Counted from the first letter of the stretch, positions 44,717 through 56,589 are shown. The stretch: 64,000 bases of DNA from Vitellaria paradoxa (GCA_019916065.1 CM034233.1:45989673-46053672); one strand, 5' to 3'. The notes: a model not told the origin generated them from the letters alone. Made by a program: numbers and translations.

Positions 44717-45357
44717 TTACAACGCCTTGGGAATGTGCATGTCTTCATAGGACCAAGTGAAAACATCCGTGTTATTCAACAAAAAATTCTTAAATTGGCT
44801 TTTCAATGGCTCAAGGGTCTTCGAGCCTATTTTGACAATTCTCTCTTGGTCGAGGGTACCTATGATCAAATCTTCTAGTTCACCCTCAGGCTTGCCTCTC
44901 CTTATTTGTTTTTCATCACGTATCTCTAGTCCATCAACCACTAGGGCTTTTTTTGGCATGTCTTGTTTTAAAGAGGACATGTAGCACTCCCGAGCAACTC
45001 TTTGCTCACCTTTCACACATCCAACACCAGCCTTCGCTGGGGATTTAACCCTTAAATGATAAGTGAAAGTAACTACTCTAAACTGGCTCAATTAGGTCCT
45101 TCCTAAAATAGCGTTGTGGGCAATCTACCACCAAAAAGTTTAAAAATTTGGTGGCTTGGTGTGGTTCTTCTCCCAAGGTGATTGGCAGTATGATGGAATC
45201 GAGCAATGTCACTCAATCTCCAGTGAAACTGGCCAAGGGGGAGGAAATAGGTTGTAACCTTTCTCTCTGAATCCCTATTTTTTAGAATACCCCCAATACA
45301 ATATGTCTGCCAAACTTCCACTATCAACCAGGATCCTCTAAATTTTGAAGTTGACAA
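44717..45357 (-). pseudogene. Gypsy-1 protease and pre-RT linker
   Basis: Retropepsin-type protease with active site ILVDSGSLADI near 45320 in a frame broken by stops. It is followed by a KALVVDGLEIRD segment and a linker with LEPLKSQFKNFLLNNTDVFT and WSYEDMHIP, the usual lead-in to Gypsy RT. No RT follows. Confidence 0.8.
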
Positions 45358-45859
45358 TTATTAATGAAATTACAAGAGAGCTGTCATAGGGGTGGCATAT
45401 CTCATTTGCCTCCTCTTTGGTAAGGTGATCGGGTAAGACCCTGCTTTGGACTTCTTGATCAGTTGATTGGTCATCATAACCTCCCTACTTCTACTTATCT
45501 CCCGAGTATAATTCTTCTTAGCAGTTGAGGACTCATCACCCACTGCAAATCCTCCTAAAATTATCTTTATTTCTCCGATCAGGTGTTGGTTTTGCCTGGC
45601 ATAGTCAAGACTTCTTCTCCTCGAGCTTAGTCGGGATTGTTATCTTGATCGGCAATGAATCGACCTAACCTGCCCCTACGAATTAACTCTTCTACTTGCC
45701 TCTTCAAGTCATAACAATCATCCGTGTTATGATCATGGTCCTGTTGAAATCTGCAGTACTTTGCTCGGGACCGTTTGTCGACGGGGGTTTTCAGCCTCTC
45801 CGGTCATCTTAAGGCTGGATCATTTTGGATTTTAAAAAATATGTTCTTCAACCTCGTAT

Positions 45860-46943
45860 TCAATGGAGTGAAGTTGCGTCTATCATCAAATCTCCTTGGC
45901 CTCTGATCTGACAGATTATCATATCTCCTGTTCTTGGAGTCTCAGTTATCTCAGGAGTTATTAAGCTCGCTTGGTCTTTTCTTTTCAGCCTTAGAGCTCC
46001 AACCCCATCATTCTCCTTTCTTGCCTTCATGACATCTTCAACGTTGATATATTTTTGAGCCCGAAACATAAGCTTAGCCATGCCAACTGGCGACTTCTTC
46101 ACCAATGAAGCCATGAATTTGGGCGATCCCAGCCCTTTCATGAAAGCGGTCATAACTACCTTGTCATCGGTTTCATCAACCTTTAAAATTTCTTTGTTGA
46201 ACCTCCCAATGTAATCTCTTAATGACTTATCCTTTCCCTATCTAATCATCGGGAGATGAGTGGCAAGCCTCTTTTGTCTCTGCCCACCAATGAAGTGGCT
46301 TACGAAGAGCTTGCTCAATTGGGCAAAGTTAGCAATGGTCTAATGGGTCTAATGGGTCTTGCGACTCATCAAATGAATTCAACGCTGGTATTTTAAACTT
46401 TGGTGATAGAGGACAGGCCATCATTGCTGGAGTGAATGGGGAATCCGTGTTGCTAGTTAGATCCTCCACTGTGTTTGGCACTTTAACTATTGCCAGAACA
46501 CCTTCCATTTGAGCCTGCATGGCTATGATCTGCTCCTCTCACAGATTAGCAGAAACATCTTTTACACTAGTGGCCTCCATTCTCAAGGCCTCTAGGTGGC
46601 CATCAACTGGAATATTAGCTCTCGTCTTTCTAGACTCCTTTAGCAACCTATTAGGAACATTGTTTTCCCCAGCGATGCCAGCTCCATGAACTACTTGTGC
46701 CGCAATAAAGCCAACTCTAGCCTCCATTGGCACTTCTTCATTTCCTCCTCCATTGACTTCCACAACTCCTCCGTTGTGTGCTACATTTATCAGTGCATCC
46801 ACTGGAGTTAGAACTATAGTAGGTGGTGCATTTACTTGTTGGAGCAACGCCTGGTTCTGTGCCACCAAGGTCTACATGACAGCAATCATCTCATTTATTT
46901 GCCTCTCCATAGCATTAAATCGTTCACCATTTTGGTTTTCCAT
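45860..46943 (-). pseudogene. Gypsy-1 gag
   Basis: ATG at 46943: ENQNGERFNAMERQINEMIA, then a TAG after AVM. Open pieces 46868-46539 (coil-rich N-terminal), 46520-46329 and 46153-45860 follow. The last has the retrotrans_gag end, FMKGLGSPKFMASLVKKSPV then LMFRAQKYINVEDVMKARKE. Stops and frameshifts separate the pieces. Between 45400 and 45860 a zinc-knuckle region is expected but not clear. Confidence 0.8.
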
Positions 46944-47017
46944 CGTCTTTGTAGGCTGTGATTGAGGTTAGGTGTTTATGCCGGATCTAGTTTGGACCAC
47001 AAAATTAGTAAAAAGAA

Positions 47018-47041
47018 TTGATTCCCACAGACGGTGTCAAC
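47018..47041 (-). promoter_or_regulatory. Gypsy-1 primer binding site region
   Basis: The coding strand after the 5' LTR reads GTTGACACCGTCTGTGGGAA, close to the CGCCGTCTGTGGGAA primer site of many plant Gypsy elements. Confidence 0.65.
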
Positions 47042-47512
47042 TGATAACTCAGTAATCTATGAATGCTTCAGGTGATCCAAGCCTAGTCCAAAAAACCATT
47101 TAGAACATCGGTGTGGTGCTTACCAAAGAGTCTCTGATGCTTAAGTTAGCAAGGGAATTCGAGAAAGTATTTTGATAAAGTTTCAGTAAGGTAAAGAGTG
47201 TGCATATCATATACTTAAGAGGATGGTGTATATATAGAGGTGTAGGACCCTCATGGGCATAACACATGTGAGCCTCAAACAATTATAGTTTCCTTCTAAT
47301 CATATTATGCCATGTGTATTGTAGATCGCAAGATGATTCTCATAATTGGTTATCAAAATCGTTATGCAGGAGGTAGCACTCTAACAGGCAAGAATCACAA
47401 AATATGCCAGAATATGGTTATGCATGCTATTATGACATAAGCAATTTTATCTTTAATATACCGATTGGTCAGATCAAGTCATGGTAGATGATCAGTTCGG
47501 TATGACCTATCA
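47042..47512 (-). repeat. Gypsy-1 5' LTR
   Basis: Collinear with 44061-44575, with many substitutions and a 44-base net deletion near the LTR start. The divergence marks an old insertion. Confidence 0.9.
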
Positions 47513-47517
47513 CTTGT

Positions 47518-48507
47518 ATTTCCGGCAATTTCTTGTATCCAAAATTGAGAAACACAAATGTACACAACCAAGTTCTAATTTTTATCCTTTTTTAGGTCCC
47601 AATTGATAAATTTTGCAAAACTCAAAACTTTGATTTGTTCTAAGAAATTCCCTAAAGACAAGAAACTAGAAAGGACTAGCAACATTCATTCACTTGTGTG
47701 TGTCAAATTTAAGGTTTGGAAGGGGGAGGAGATAGGGATAGATTTGACGTGGGTTTTTCTAGCCGGAAGTTGTAGTGGGATTAACAACGTCGACAATGGA
47801 GACTATGGGCATGCATATATATATATATAGGCATGTATGTTTATGGGGTTAACAAATTTTTGTACTCTTCTGTGCTGTATCCAAAGCAATAAAATGACCA
47901 TTCACGTCCCTCTCATAACACTGGAGTGATTAGGTCCTTCAAAGTCGATTCTCCTATGTCTATCTCTCCCTCTGAAGTGGCAGCTAAGCTCCCAAAAAAA
48001 GAAACCATACATGCAACATAATTTAGAATTAACCTTTTAGGCAAATTTGTTATGGGCACGAATTGAGGTTTTCTATGTGTTAAATCAACCTCTGTTAATT
48101 CCACTATAATTTCTAGGCACCAAAGATGACCTTCCCCTAAAAGCCCCTGTTGCTAATTTACTTCTCAGTTTGTCTTCATTCCTTTAAAAAAAAAAAGAAA
48201 AAATTTAGTTTATTTTACTAACTAGTATACATGCCATCTTATATATCAAGGGTATAATTGTCTTTCCAATAAATTTTTAGGAGGTTGGAGGTTAGCAATA
48301 TTTCAAAATAAGGGTCCATTTATAAATTTTAAATGTTGAAAGAGTCTATATGTAATTATCCAAAAGTTTAAGAGGTTTATGTGTAATTTACCTAATAATA
48401 TTTCACACTTTAATGGAATTGTACATTGTAAAAATATGAAAAATTATTATACTATATGTTTTCATCTTTAATGGGTGCTCGGGGCACTTGTTAATAAATG
48501 CGAAATA
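47518..48507. other. intergenic, no gene seen
   Basis: GGGTTTTTCTAGCCGGAAGT at about 47751 and the following AACAACGTCGACAATGGAGA resemble 43699-43750 left of Gypsy-1 in the same orientation, suggesting an old direct duplication. (TA)n near 47815. Short frames are unrecognisable. Confidence 0.5.
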
Positions 48508-48516
48508 AAATTAAGG

Positions 48517-49602
48517 GTAAAGTACAAAAACCACCCCTACACTTTATCCTTGGTCTCACTTTGGTCCCACTGGTTTCAATTATGATAGTCAAGTTCTCGC
48601 ACTTCTGATCAAACAGCAATGTAGTTCTTCCATTTGCTGCCCATTAATTGTAACCATTATGACGAGCATAAAATCGTCATTTCCCTATAGGATTGGGGCT
48701 TGAGGGAAAGAGGGTGGCGGTTGAGGAACTATGAGTCTGTCGGCCAGCTAATATGGGAGCCCCAATGACGGCACTAGAAGTTGGACCGGTTGCTTGAGCA
48801 ACGTCACTGGAGTCATTGAAATTGCCAAAAAAGACGAGAGGGACAAGGCTAGAGCTTTGGAGGCTGATTAGAGGGTTTTTTAGGGCCAAAGCCACTCGAG
48901 AATTCACCAAAATAACATCAATAACTTGGAGATTATTTGCCAAAACTGATTGAACAAAAACAGAAAGCATCTCTTCGACCTTAGCATGAATCATTGAAGA
49001 AATTTGATTGAAATCAGCAAAATGAGAAGAAATTTTGTCTTAATTTGAATGAGCATGAACTAATCTAAGAGGAACACTAGTTTCTTTACCAGCACCATGA
49101 ATGGAGTTAAGGTTCACTTGAGTTACAATGAGAGAAAGAGATGAGGCAGCCAAACTAATATTCACATAAGAGGGTACTGCACTCACCATGGGATGATCGG
49201 AAACAGTAAAAACATGGTTGGAAGTTGCATTCACTTCATCTAGAATGTTGAGCAATGAATCTAAGGGCTCTTCAGCAGCTATAATGGCTGCTAAATCGAT
49301 GGAAAATCAACTCCGATCACCTAAGATTGAAGGAGAGAGGTTGGGAAGCATGGGGTCTGATGGCGTCGCCAAAAAGAGCCAAATGGCGCCAAAAAATGAA
49401 GAACAGTGAAAAAATTAGAGAGAAAATATTTTTAAAGAGATGACGATTTTACGCTCGCCCTAACAGTTACAATTAATGGGTTGCAGACGAAAGGATTGCA
49501 TTGCTACTTAATTGAAAGTGCGGGGATTTGATTGTCACAATTGAAATTAGTAGGACCAGAATGAGACTGAGGGTAAAATTTAGGAGCGGTTTTTGTACTT
49601 TA
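48517..49602. mobile_element. TIR element with 165-bp inverted ends
   Basis: GTAAAGTACAAAAACCACCC at the left and its inverted relative at the right (GGGAGCGGTTTTTGTACTTTA-like) continue as inverted copies for about 165 bases (48517-48685 and 49437-49602), including CCCATTAATTGTAAC and AAAATCGTCAT. The flanks AAATTAAGG (48508-48516) and AAATTAATC (49603-49611) could be a diverged 9-bp target duplication. Long TIRs plus a 9-bp duplication suggest a Mutator-like element. Confidence 0.75.
48677..49255 (-). other. unrecognised reading frames inside the TIR element
   Basis: Two consecutive minus-strand frames, 49255-49040 (71 codons) and 48994-48677 (105 codons), are separated by one stop and a short gap and could once have been one protein. 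There are no transposase motifs, repeats or membrane segments that I recognise, and composition is Ser/Val/Ala-rich. It may be captured host sequence or a degenerate element gene. Confidence 0.35.
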
Positions 49603-50224
49603 AAATTAATCTAAAATTTTCAATAAAACTCTTATTAGTTACATACGATGCTTAACACGGTGAAAACTAAATAATCATGATGATGCTGCTATGAATTTAG
49701 CACAAACCTATTAAGTTATCAATATTTTCAATTAAATTATGCATTTCGATATTCTTTAGATTTGGAATCTGTAATAACCTGAATTTTCTTTCTCTTAATT
49801 AATTTTTGCTTAAGTGTGGTGGTAATATTTAAATTTAGAAAATTGAGGATTTGAAAATTTTTGGAATGACAAAATTAGTTGAAAAGATTTTCGGATTTAA
49901 TTTCATCCTATGTGGGAGTTTAATTTAGAATTTCTAAACTTTTATCCAAACAATTCCTAGCCTAATTACCTATTTGGTTCAACCCAAGCCCATTAACCCA
50001 TGGGTCAACCCTTTCTTTGACTCACCTCAACTCACTTCAACTCACTTTATCACTCATTGAGTTAACTCGTGAATAGTAGCTCTAAATCATTTCCCAGCAA
50101 ACTTCATTTTCCATCCATCATTTCTTCCATACATCTCTCACAATCTCTCAAATTATTTAGTTTATTAGTCAAAAAGAAGACCCTACATTGATGACTTTAA
50201 AGCATTCTTTCAAATAATTTAGCA

Positions 50225-50472
50225 AGCATGATTTAAAGACTTAAAGCATCTTTTAAATAATTTGTTTAATTAGTTAAAAAGTTAGCATGATTCCCGAATC
50301 ATGCCACCTCCATACACCTTCCCCAATACCTTTTTCAAATTATTTGGTTTATTAATCAACAAAGCAAAGCATGATTCTCGGATCATGCCACCCATCTCCA
50401 CCCATCCTCCAACACCTTTCTTAAATTATATGGTTAGATAGTCAAAAAGCAAGCATGATTCTTGGATCATGC
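50225..50472. repeat. 84-bp tandem repeat with hairpin cores
   Basis: GCATGATTC-NN-GAATCATGC-type inverted repeats lie at 50285-50304, 50369-50388 and 50453-50472, exactly 84 bases apart. Each is preceded by AAATTAT-TGGTT and AGTCAAAAAGC-like sequence. A degenerate first copy (GCATGATTT) is at 50225. Confidence 0.85.
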
Positions 50473-51824
50473 TTCCTATTGTATATGCATGATCTTACCT
50501 TAGTTGTTTTGAAGCATGGGAAGTGGAGGTTATTTTCTCCACCGATACTTTCTCTACACTCCCATGATTTCTTATAAATTTGTGTGCCTTCAAAGAGAAA
50601 AAAATTAAGAAAGAAAAAAAAATTTATTATCAAGTGTGGTTGGACATTCAGTGTTGCTTGGAGGAATAAGAAAGGCTTGAAACTTTCCAATTGGGTGGTG
50701 TTCAAAACTCAACTCTTTTTTTCTTCTTAGGCTTGGTCACCAATATCATCATTGAGGTAAGATGACAAACCTCCTAAAATGTATTTGATGTCTTCAATTT
50801 TGAAGCTAAAGCATTTTCTAGGTTTGAAGTATGAAATTTTATTGTAATAAAAAAATAATACCCGTACATTGGGGGTAGGGAAGCCGAAACTTTGACTGAT
50901 GTAGCCCAGCATATTGACAGTTCTCTGTTTGTAACTTTTGATATGTTTCTGACCCCTAAAATGGTAGAACTAGGCTTCGGCTAAAACATAAAAGTTGTAG
51001 CCCTTTAAGCTTTCTTTCCAACCCAAAAAGATTTGCATCAATCTGAGTTGTGAGTCAAAAGTTATTGCCAAAATACTAAGCACGTGTAAAATTGTATCTT
51101 CTGAACAAACTGAATTTAAGGCTATTTTTGAACCTTTAGACTTTAAAATTTTAAAAATTGTAAAACATGAAAGTTGTAGGTCTTAAAGTCTAGTTTCTAT
51201 AGATCTAAAGTTTATAGATATTAGAGTTCTGCTCTATTTTATATGAATTTTCTTTTAAGCTGCTATTTCTACTTAACCTTTAATTGATGCTTGTTTGGAT
51301 TTTTTTTAGAATATTATGTTTAAAGATTTATTTAAATTTCCAATTACCTTCTGTTAGTTATTGTCATGTTAATGATTTCTATTGATGTGTAAGTTTGTTC
51401 ACAAGGCCTGATATAGTAGAACCAAGTATTTGATAAAATGCCCAAATAAAACAGTTGACTTATTCTTTTCTCATTTGGTCTTCCTTAAATAAATTTGATT
51501 TATTTTAATTGATTCTTTTAGGCATTGTTTTGTCAACCTAGCAAGTTACATAACTATATTTTTATGATTAAGTGAATTTAATGAAACTTATTTAATATCT
51601 TCCTAAATATTAGAATAATTCTACGGATATTTGTGGATATCTTGAAGCCAAAAACCTATGATAAGGGCTTGGTTATAAAGAAGATGATGATTGAAAATTT
51701 ATTCAAATTATTTTGAATAAAATAAAACTTATCAAAATTTTCAAACGTAAATATAAGTCCAAAGAGCTATTTATTATCTTTATATTCCATAAATTAATAA
51801 AATAAAAAGATAAAAGAGGTAAAA

Positions 51825-51910
51825 ATCGAGATCGCAGCCAATTAGGTTCGAACTCGCGACTTCAAATCGCAATTAGGGTTGCCCGCCCACTAAGCTGCCA
51901 ATCTCGACTT
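51825..51910 (-). repeat. tRNA-like (SINE or tRNA pseudogene) sequence
   Basis: On the minus strand CGAGATTGGCAGCTTAGTGG (A-box-like) and, later, GAGTTCGAACCT (B-box-like) lie about 45 bases apart. The ends CGAGAT and ATCTCG can pair like an acceptor stem. The T-arm stem is poor, so it is not a working tRNA gene. Confidence 0.4.
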
Positions 51911-52130
51911 AATTAATATACCATTAAAAATAATTTTATTCCTATCAAGGGTAGTACAGCAAACTTGACAAAGAATTAACTAAAATACTAACTCGAATTC
52001 TAAATTATTCTAGTTACTTGCTGCTTGTTAATTTACATGTAGTGCCTACCTTTGTGATAATAATATGGGTGATTATGTTTAATCTTTAATTTATTGTGAA
52101 TTATTATTTAATTTTGAATTGAGATAAAAT

Positions 52131-52810
52131 ACTTAAAGTATACTGTATAAGGCCCCTCTTAGAGCACTTTCAATTGGTTCTCTTCATTCTAAAACTTGAA
52201 GATAATCCATCCATTGTTATGAAAGTGTATATCTACCTTTACCTTCCACGATGAGATAATCTGCTGCAATGCTACCTTACCCAGAAATTTGCTAGCGAAG
52301 TATCCCACCAAACAATAGTTCTAGCCATACTATTCTTCATCAAGGTCAAACTCTAAAATCTGCACAGCCCCTTCATCAAATTCCATTTGCTGTAACTTGG
52401 TTCCATTGCTAACCTGCCTATTTTCTGCAAACAGGCTAGTGAATGTTGGCCTTGTTTTTGTTACAAATATTGTCTTCTCCATTTCACCCTTGTCACTAGG
52501 TGCTGTTTTTGGAACAATAGATACCTCCTCACTTTCTTTAGACCAAGCAGCTAGAGGTTTCTCTATGGTGTCCTCTTCTTCTAACAATTTGGAAACTAAT
52601 TCTGAATCAGAATTATATTCTGAAATCTCCTCACCTTATTCCTTGCACCAGCTAGGGCCATCCTTGCTCAGTTCTGCTTTAATCCCGCATCTCTTAGTTT
52701 CCTCTTCTACTAATCTCTTCATGTTTGTTTGCTTATTCTTCATTTACTTGTACAAAGTGTCTCTGTTTTGCAGCTTCTTATTGCCCTTCCCCTTTTTTTG
52801 CATTTAAAGG
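52131..52810 (-). pseudogene. L1 ORF1 fragment with DUF4283
   Basis: N-terminal part of a plant L1 ORF1-type nucleic-acid-binding protein. TRPTFTSLFAENRQVSNGTK, then after stops YCLVGYFASKFLGKVALQQI, SSWKVKVDIHFHNNGWIIFK and VLEGPY-like sequence, the DUF4283 signature. The open core is 52587-52330. No CCHC motif, ORF2 or poly(A) is present, so only the front of the element or of a captured copy remains. Confidence 0.7.
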
Positions 52811-53001
52811 AGATAGCTACTGTTCATCGAGTGATGCAGTAGTTGTTCTGCTTCAATCCCATGAACACAGCTTCTAGCCTTTAACAAAGTGATTAACCTG
52901 TGTCTAAATCACTATAAAATACAAAAATCAACACCAGATTACTTGATTTGAGGAATCAAATAGATCTGTGGATTGCTCCAGCAAGCCCGCGCAGTAGAGA
53001 T

Positions 53002-53870
53002 TCAAAAATTCAAACAGAAAACACTATAGCACCCCTCCAACTTGTTGAATCGACCAGTAGAAATCAGAATAGAGAAAAAGAATATATTGGAAGTAGCTTT
53101 TAGAAGGCTTAAGCAGCTGTGATTCACAATTACCTGCTGCTCAAAAGGGACCTTGTCCTCAAGGTTGAAGTTGGGATACACGGATTTGAACTGGTAAAGC
53201 TTCTCCCACATCACCTCCAAAGGAGCCTCACTTTGCCATTGATCTAGAATCTTTGCGAATGAATGATGATCCTGCTTTTGAGTTTCAGTCTCCAAAATCG
53301 AGAAGGGCACTGATAAGATCTGACCATGCATGTCCATTACAGGTAAGTTAGGTAACACTCTGTCTTTAACTCCAATCTGTTCTTTCAACTAGGAAACATG
53401 GAATACTAGATGGATTTAGGATGACTCAGGTAGTTTAATCCCATAAGTTACTTCTCTTATTTTTTTATAACTTGACAAGGACCAAAAAATTTAGGAGATG
53501 ATTGTACATTTCTGTAGTGTCAAATAGAAATTTGTCTAAATGGCTATAGCCTGACGTATACCGAATCTCCTATTTCAAAAACTCTTTTAGTTCTGTGTTA
53601 ATATGCATGTTGCTTCATTATTTGTTGAGCTTGAATTAAATAATGCTCTAAAACTTGAAATAGACGCTGATGGAAAGTTAATAACTCATTGACAATTGTA
53701 TTTTCTGCTACACTTTCCAAGTACTGAGTCAATTTAGGGGGTTTGACCCCATACGGAGCCTCATAGGGTGTCATATGAATAGTTGTATGATAGCTGGTGT
53801 TAAACCAAAATTCTGCTAAATAAATCCATTGAGACAACAAAGTTAGTTTGTCTAATACAAAGCACCTCAA
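53002..53870 (-). pseudogene. Gypsy-2 integrase C-terminus and chromodomain
   Basis: 53870-53598 has WIYLAEFWFNTSYHTTIHMT and PYEAPYGVKPP, the conserved end of the integrase. After stops, the FRQISI-HYRNVQ-SPKFFGP spacer leads to 53388-53002 with a chromodomain-like SEAPLEVMWEKLYQFKSVYP and NFNLEDKVPFEQQ. Chromodomains steer integration toward marked chromatin. Confidence 0.75.
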
Positions 53871-53933
53871 AACATTTCCTCACATTTATTGACAATCTCT
53901 ATTTGACCATCGGTTTGTGGATGCAAGCTTGTA

Positions 53934-54188
53934 CTATAATATAGTGAAGAGCCCACGAATTTGAATAATTCCCTCTAGACTGCACTTGTAAATGCTGTCT
54001 TTTTCAAAAACTATAGTAACAAGAAGTCCATGAAGTTTAAAAATAATCTGCATGAAAATTAGAGCTAGTTGTGGACCAGTGCATGGGTATATGAGTGGAA
54101 TGAAATGAACAAATTCGGTGAATATGTCTTTGACCACCCAAATAACTAAGAAGTTGTTAGATTTAGGCAAACCATCAATAAATTCCAT
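53934..54188 (-). pseudogene. Gypsy-2 integrase core fragment
   Basis: MEFIDGLPKSNNFLVIWVVK and DIFTEFVHFIPL match the first catalytic-Asp segment of Gypsy integrase. The region of the second Asp is degraded (VFEKDSIYKC). Confidence 0.7.
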
Positions 54189-54594
54189 GGATATATCTAT
54201 CTAGTAACTTTTTGGAATTGGAAGTGGATGCAAATGCCCGACTAGAGCGTTGTTCTCTGTTTTACATTTCTAGCAAATTGAGCACACTTACACCCATTAT
54301 TTGATTTATGTTTTATATTTGGCCAAAAAGATTCATGTTAAGCCCTCTTGTATGACTTCTGAAATCCTTTATGTCTTGCCATTGCATCATTATGAACATA
54401 GCTGAGTACAAGTGCCATTATAGCTAGATCATATGGAATATAGATTCTATTTTTGCAGAACAAAATTTCTTATTGAACTGTATGCTTATGAGCTACCAAA
54501 ACTTACTGTTGAACTTGCTATAGTATAAAATACACCGTGCTATCTTTAACATAAGCTTTTTTAATATTCCCAAATAAATTAGTAATAGGGCTTG

Positions 54595-55001
54595 TTACTG
54601 TAATTGGACAGCAAATACAATGAGAATTAGGCATAGGACTATCCTTATATAATCTAGATAAAGCATCAGCAACTTTATTATCCACTCCTTACTTATCCTT
54701 AATAGTAAAGTTGTCTCGATGCACTGTTCCAGTAGAAACTTTAGTTTATGGTAATTAGTTTTGATAACAAAGACTTGTCCTAATAAATAGGGCCTCCATT
54801 TTTTTATAGCTTGAATTAATGCACACAACTCCTTCTCATATATAAATAATAGTAAGGCTCTTTTTTTAAGACCTTACTAAAAATTGCAATTGGCCTTTTT
54901 TCCTTCATTAGGACTACCCCTACACCTAAACTTGAAGCATCATACTCAATAGTGAAAACTTTAGAAAAGTCAAGTAATATAAGCACTAGTGAATTGACCA
55001 T
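54595..55001 (-). pseudogene. Gypsy-2 RNase H fragment
   Basis: [33 protein letters not shown] and [20 protein letters not shown] match RT-linked RNase H of Gypsy elements, in two overlapping frames. Confidence 0.75.
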
Positions 55002-55335
55002 GGCTAGTTTTAGCTTTTGAAATGCTTATTTGCTAGTGCACTCCACTTAAACACATTTTTCTTAAATAATTCTATTAGGGGCTTAGATATACCTCCATAA
55101 CATTTCACAATCTTCTTATAATACCTTATAAGTTCCCAAAAACCTCTTAATGACTTTTGAGTTCTATGAACTAGCCATTTCGCTATAGCTTAGACTTTGT
55201 TAGGATCAATTTTGAACCTTTACCCAAAGATAAGGTTCCTAAGATAATCTACCTCCAAATATCCAAATCTACACTTTGATTATTTAGCAAACAGCTTATG
55301 CTTTTGCAGCAATTGTAAAGCCATGTAGAAATGTT

Positions 55336-55764
55336 TCAAATGATCACCAAAGACTTATTATAAATGAGAATGTCATTAAGACACACCAAAATGAACTTTC
55401 TCAAGTAGGGCCTGAAAACATCATTCATCAATTGTTGAAATGTGGCTGGGGCATTAGTGGCTCCAAAAGGCATTACCAAGAACTCATAATATCCTGAATG
55501 TGTTTTAAAAGCTGCCTTAGACACATTATGTGGTACCATTCTGATTGGGTAGTATCCGAACCTTAAGTCCAACTTAGAGAAAATTGTGGCTCCACTAAGC
55601 TCATCTAATAACTCATCCACTACTAAAATTGGGTATTTGCCTTTGATAATGGCTTTATTTAAAGCACTATAATCCATATGCCTCCTCCATGACCCATCAG
55701 CCTTTCTAATCAAAATTACTGGTGAAGAAAATAAAGACTGGCTAGGCCGAATTAAGCCATGCAC
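55336..55764 (-). pseudogene. Gypsy-2 RT with altered catalytic box
   Basis: [20 protein letters not shown] and a [11 protein letters not shown] segment, then [14 protein letters not shown] with the first catalytic Asp, [20 protein letters not shown] and [15 protein letters not shown]. The last normally reads [YF]-[IV]-D-D-I; here the first Asp of the pair is Asn. This is the best-preserved domain of the element. Confidence 0.85.
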
Positions 55765-55960
55765 AATCTTTTCTCCCTTTTCTTTTTGGAAATGAGGGTA
55801 CCTGTATGGTCTGGTTCAAACTGGTTGTGCTCTTTCCTATAGCACAATCAGGTGTTTACAACCCCTGATTGGTGGTAGTTCCTTTGGTTCTTCAAAAATA
55901 GGCTTCGACCTATGTAACACTTCTTGAATTCTTGAGAAATGCTTCAGCTGATTGTTGTAA

Positions 55961-56578
55961 CTACTCATCAACATTTTGTCTAGGAGTAACGTGGAATAAT
56001 TGCGGAAGAAATCCCTTAGTAATAGCACCTTTCATCTGTTGGAACTCAACACTCTCAATCAACTCGTCATTACCTTGTAACCCCTTAATGCAGATAAATT
56101 TATCTCCCCTTTTAAAATTCATGATAAGGGATGAAAAATCAAATGTAATAGGCGCCAAGGCTTTCAACCACTGAATACCCAACACCAAATCATAACCTGC
56201 TAAAGGTAATAGTAAAAACCCATCAAAAATAAACTCCCTTGTGTATTAAGCTTCACTTGTTCACATTCACCTTCACTTTTAAATATCTGTACATTGGCTA
56301 CCTTTCACTGCCATAGATTTGCCCTTTCTCATTTACAACTGACAGTACTTGGCAACCTTAGGGTTTATGGAGTTGTCCGTGCTACTAGAATCCACCAAAA
56401 TTGTCCACTGCCTACCCTTTATACACCTTATTAATCTCAAGGTCTTACGTTGAGGAGTACTGGTTAATGAATGAATTGTTATTTTAGGTTTAAGATTAAA
56501 TTCCCCTTTCTCATTTTCATTCTGTTCTACACTTTCTTCATTTTCAATTTCATTTTCCAAACACATAGATTCCAGCAC
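55961..56578 (-). pseudogene. Gypsy-2 protease
   Basis: TLRLIRCIKGRQWTILVDSS with STDNSI, where the retropepsin D-[ST]-G active site reads D-S-S. It is followed after a gap by MVLGIQWLKALAPITFDFSS, the conserved C-terminal segment. Stops lie between the two. Confidence 0.75.
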
Positions 56579-56589
56579 AAATAACTTAA

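Larger units (their letters stand above)
44061..47512 (-). mobile_element. Gypsy-1, antisense LTR element without RT
   Basis: Diverged LTRs at 44061-44575 (3', 515 bp) and 47042-47512 (5', 471 bp), flanked by CTTGT. A GTCTGTGGGAA-type primer site follows the 5' LTR. Only gag, protease and the linker before RT are present. The frame ends in the EDMHIPKAL segment 140 bases before the 3' LTR, so RT, RNase H and integrase are absent. It is a non-autonomous gag-bearing derivative of a Ty3/Gypsy element. Confidence 0.9.
49769..52130 (+). mobile_element. long Gypsy-type LTR remnant
   Basis: Begins TGTAATAACCTGAATTTTC, like the TGTGATAACCCCAAATTTT start of the Gypsy-3 LTR at 61616. It contains the AAAGTTGTAG...TTTCCAACCC-type stretches common in long plant Gypsy LTRs. 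The right end is lost where an L1 ORF1 fragment begins. It includes an 84-bp hairpin tandem repeat and a tRNA-like segment. No ORF of substance. Confidence 0.5.

Noticed and set aside
50225..50472. CRISPR-like array
   Set aside because: Repeats of 84 bases with diverged spacers and hairpins in a plant LTR; CRISPR does not occur in this type of genome.
51825..51910. functional tRNA gene on the minus strand
   Set aside because: A- and B-box-like words and a short terminal stem exist, but the T-arm does not pair and no clear anticodon arm was found.
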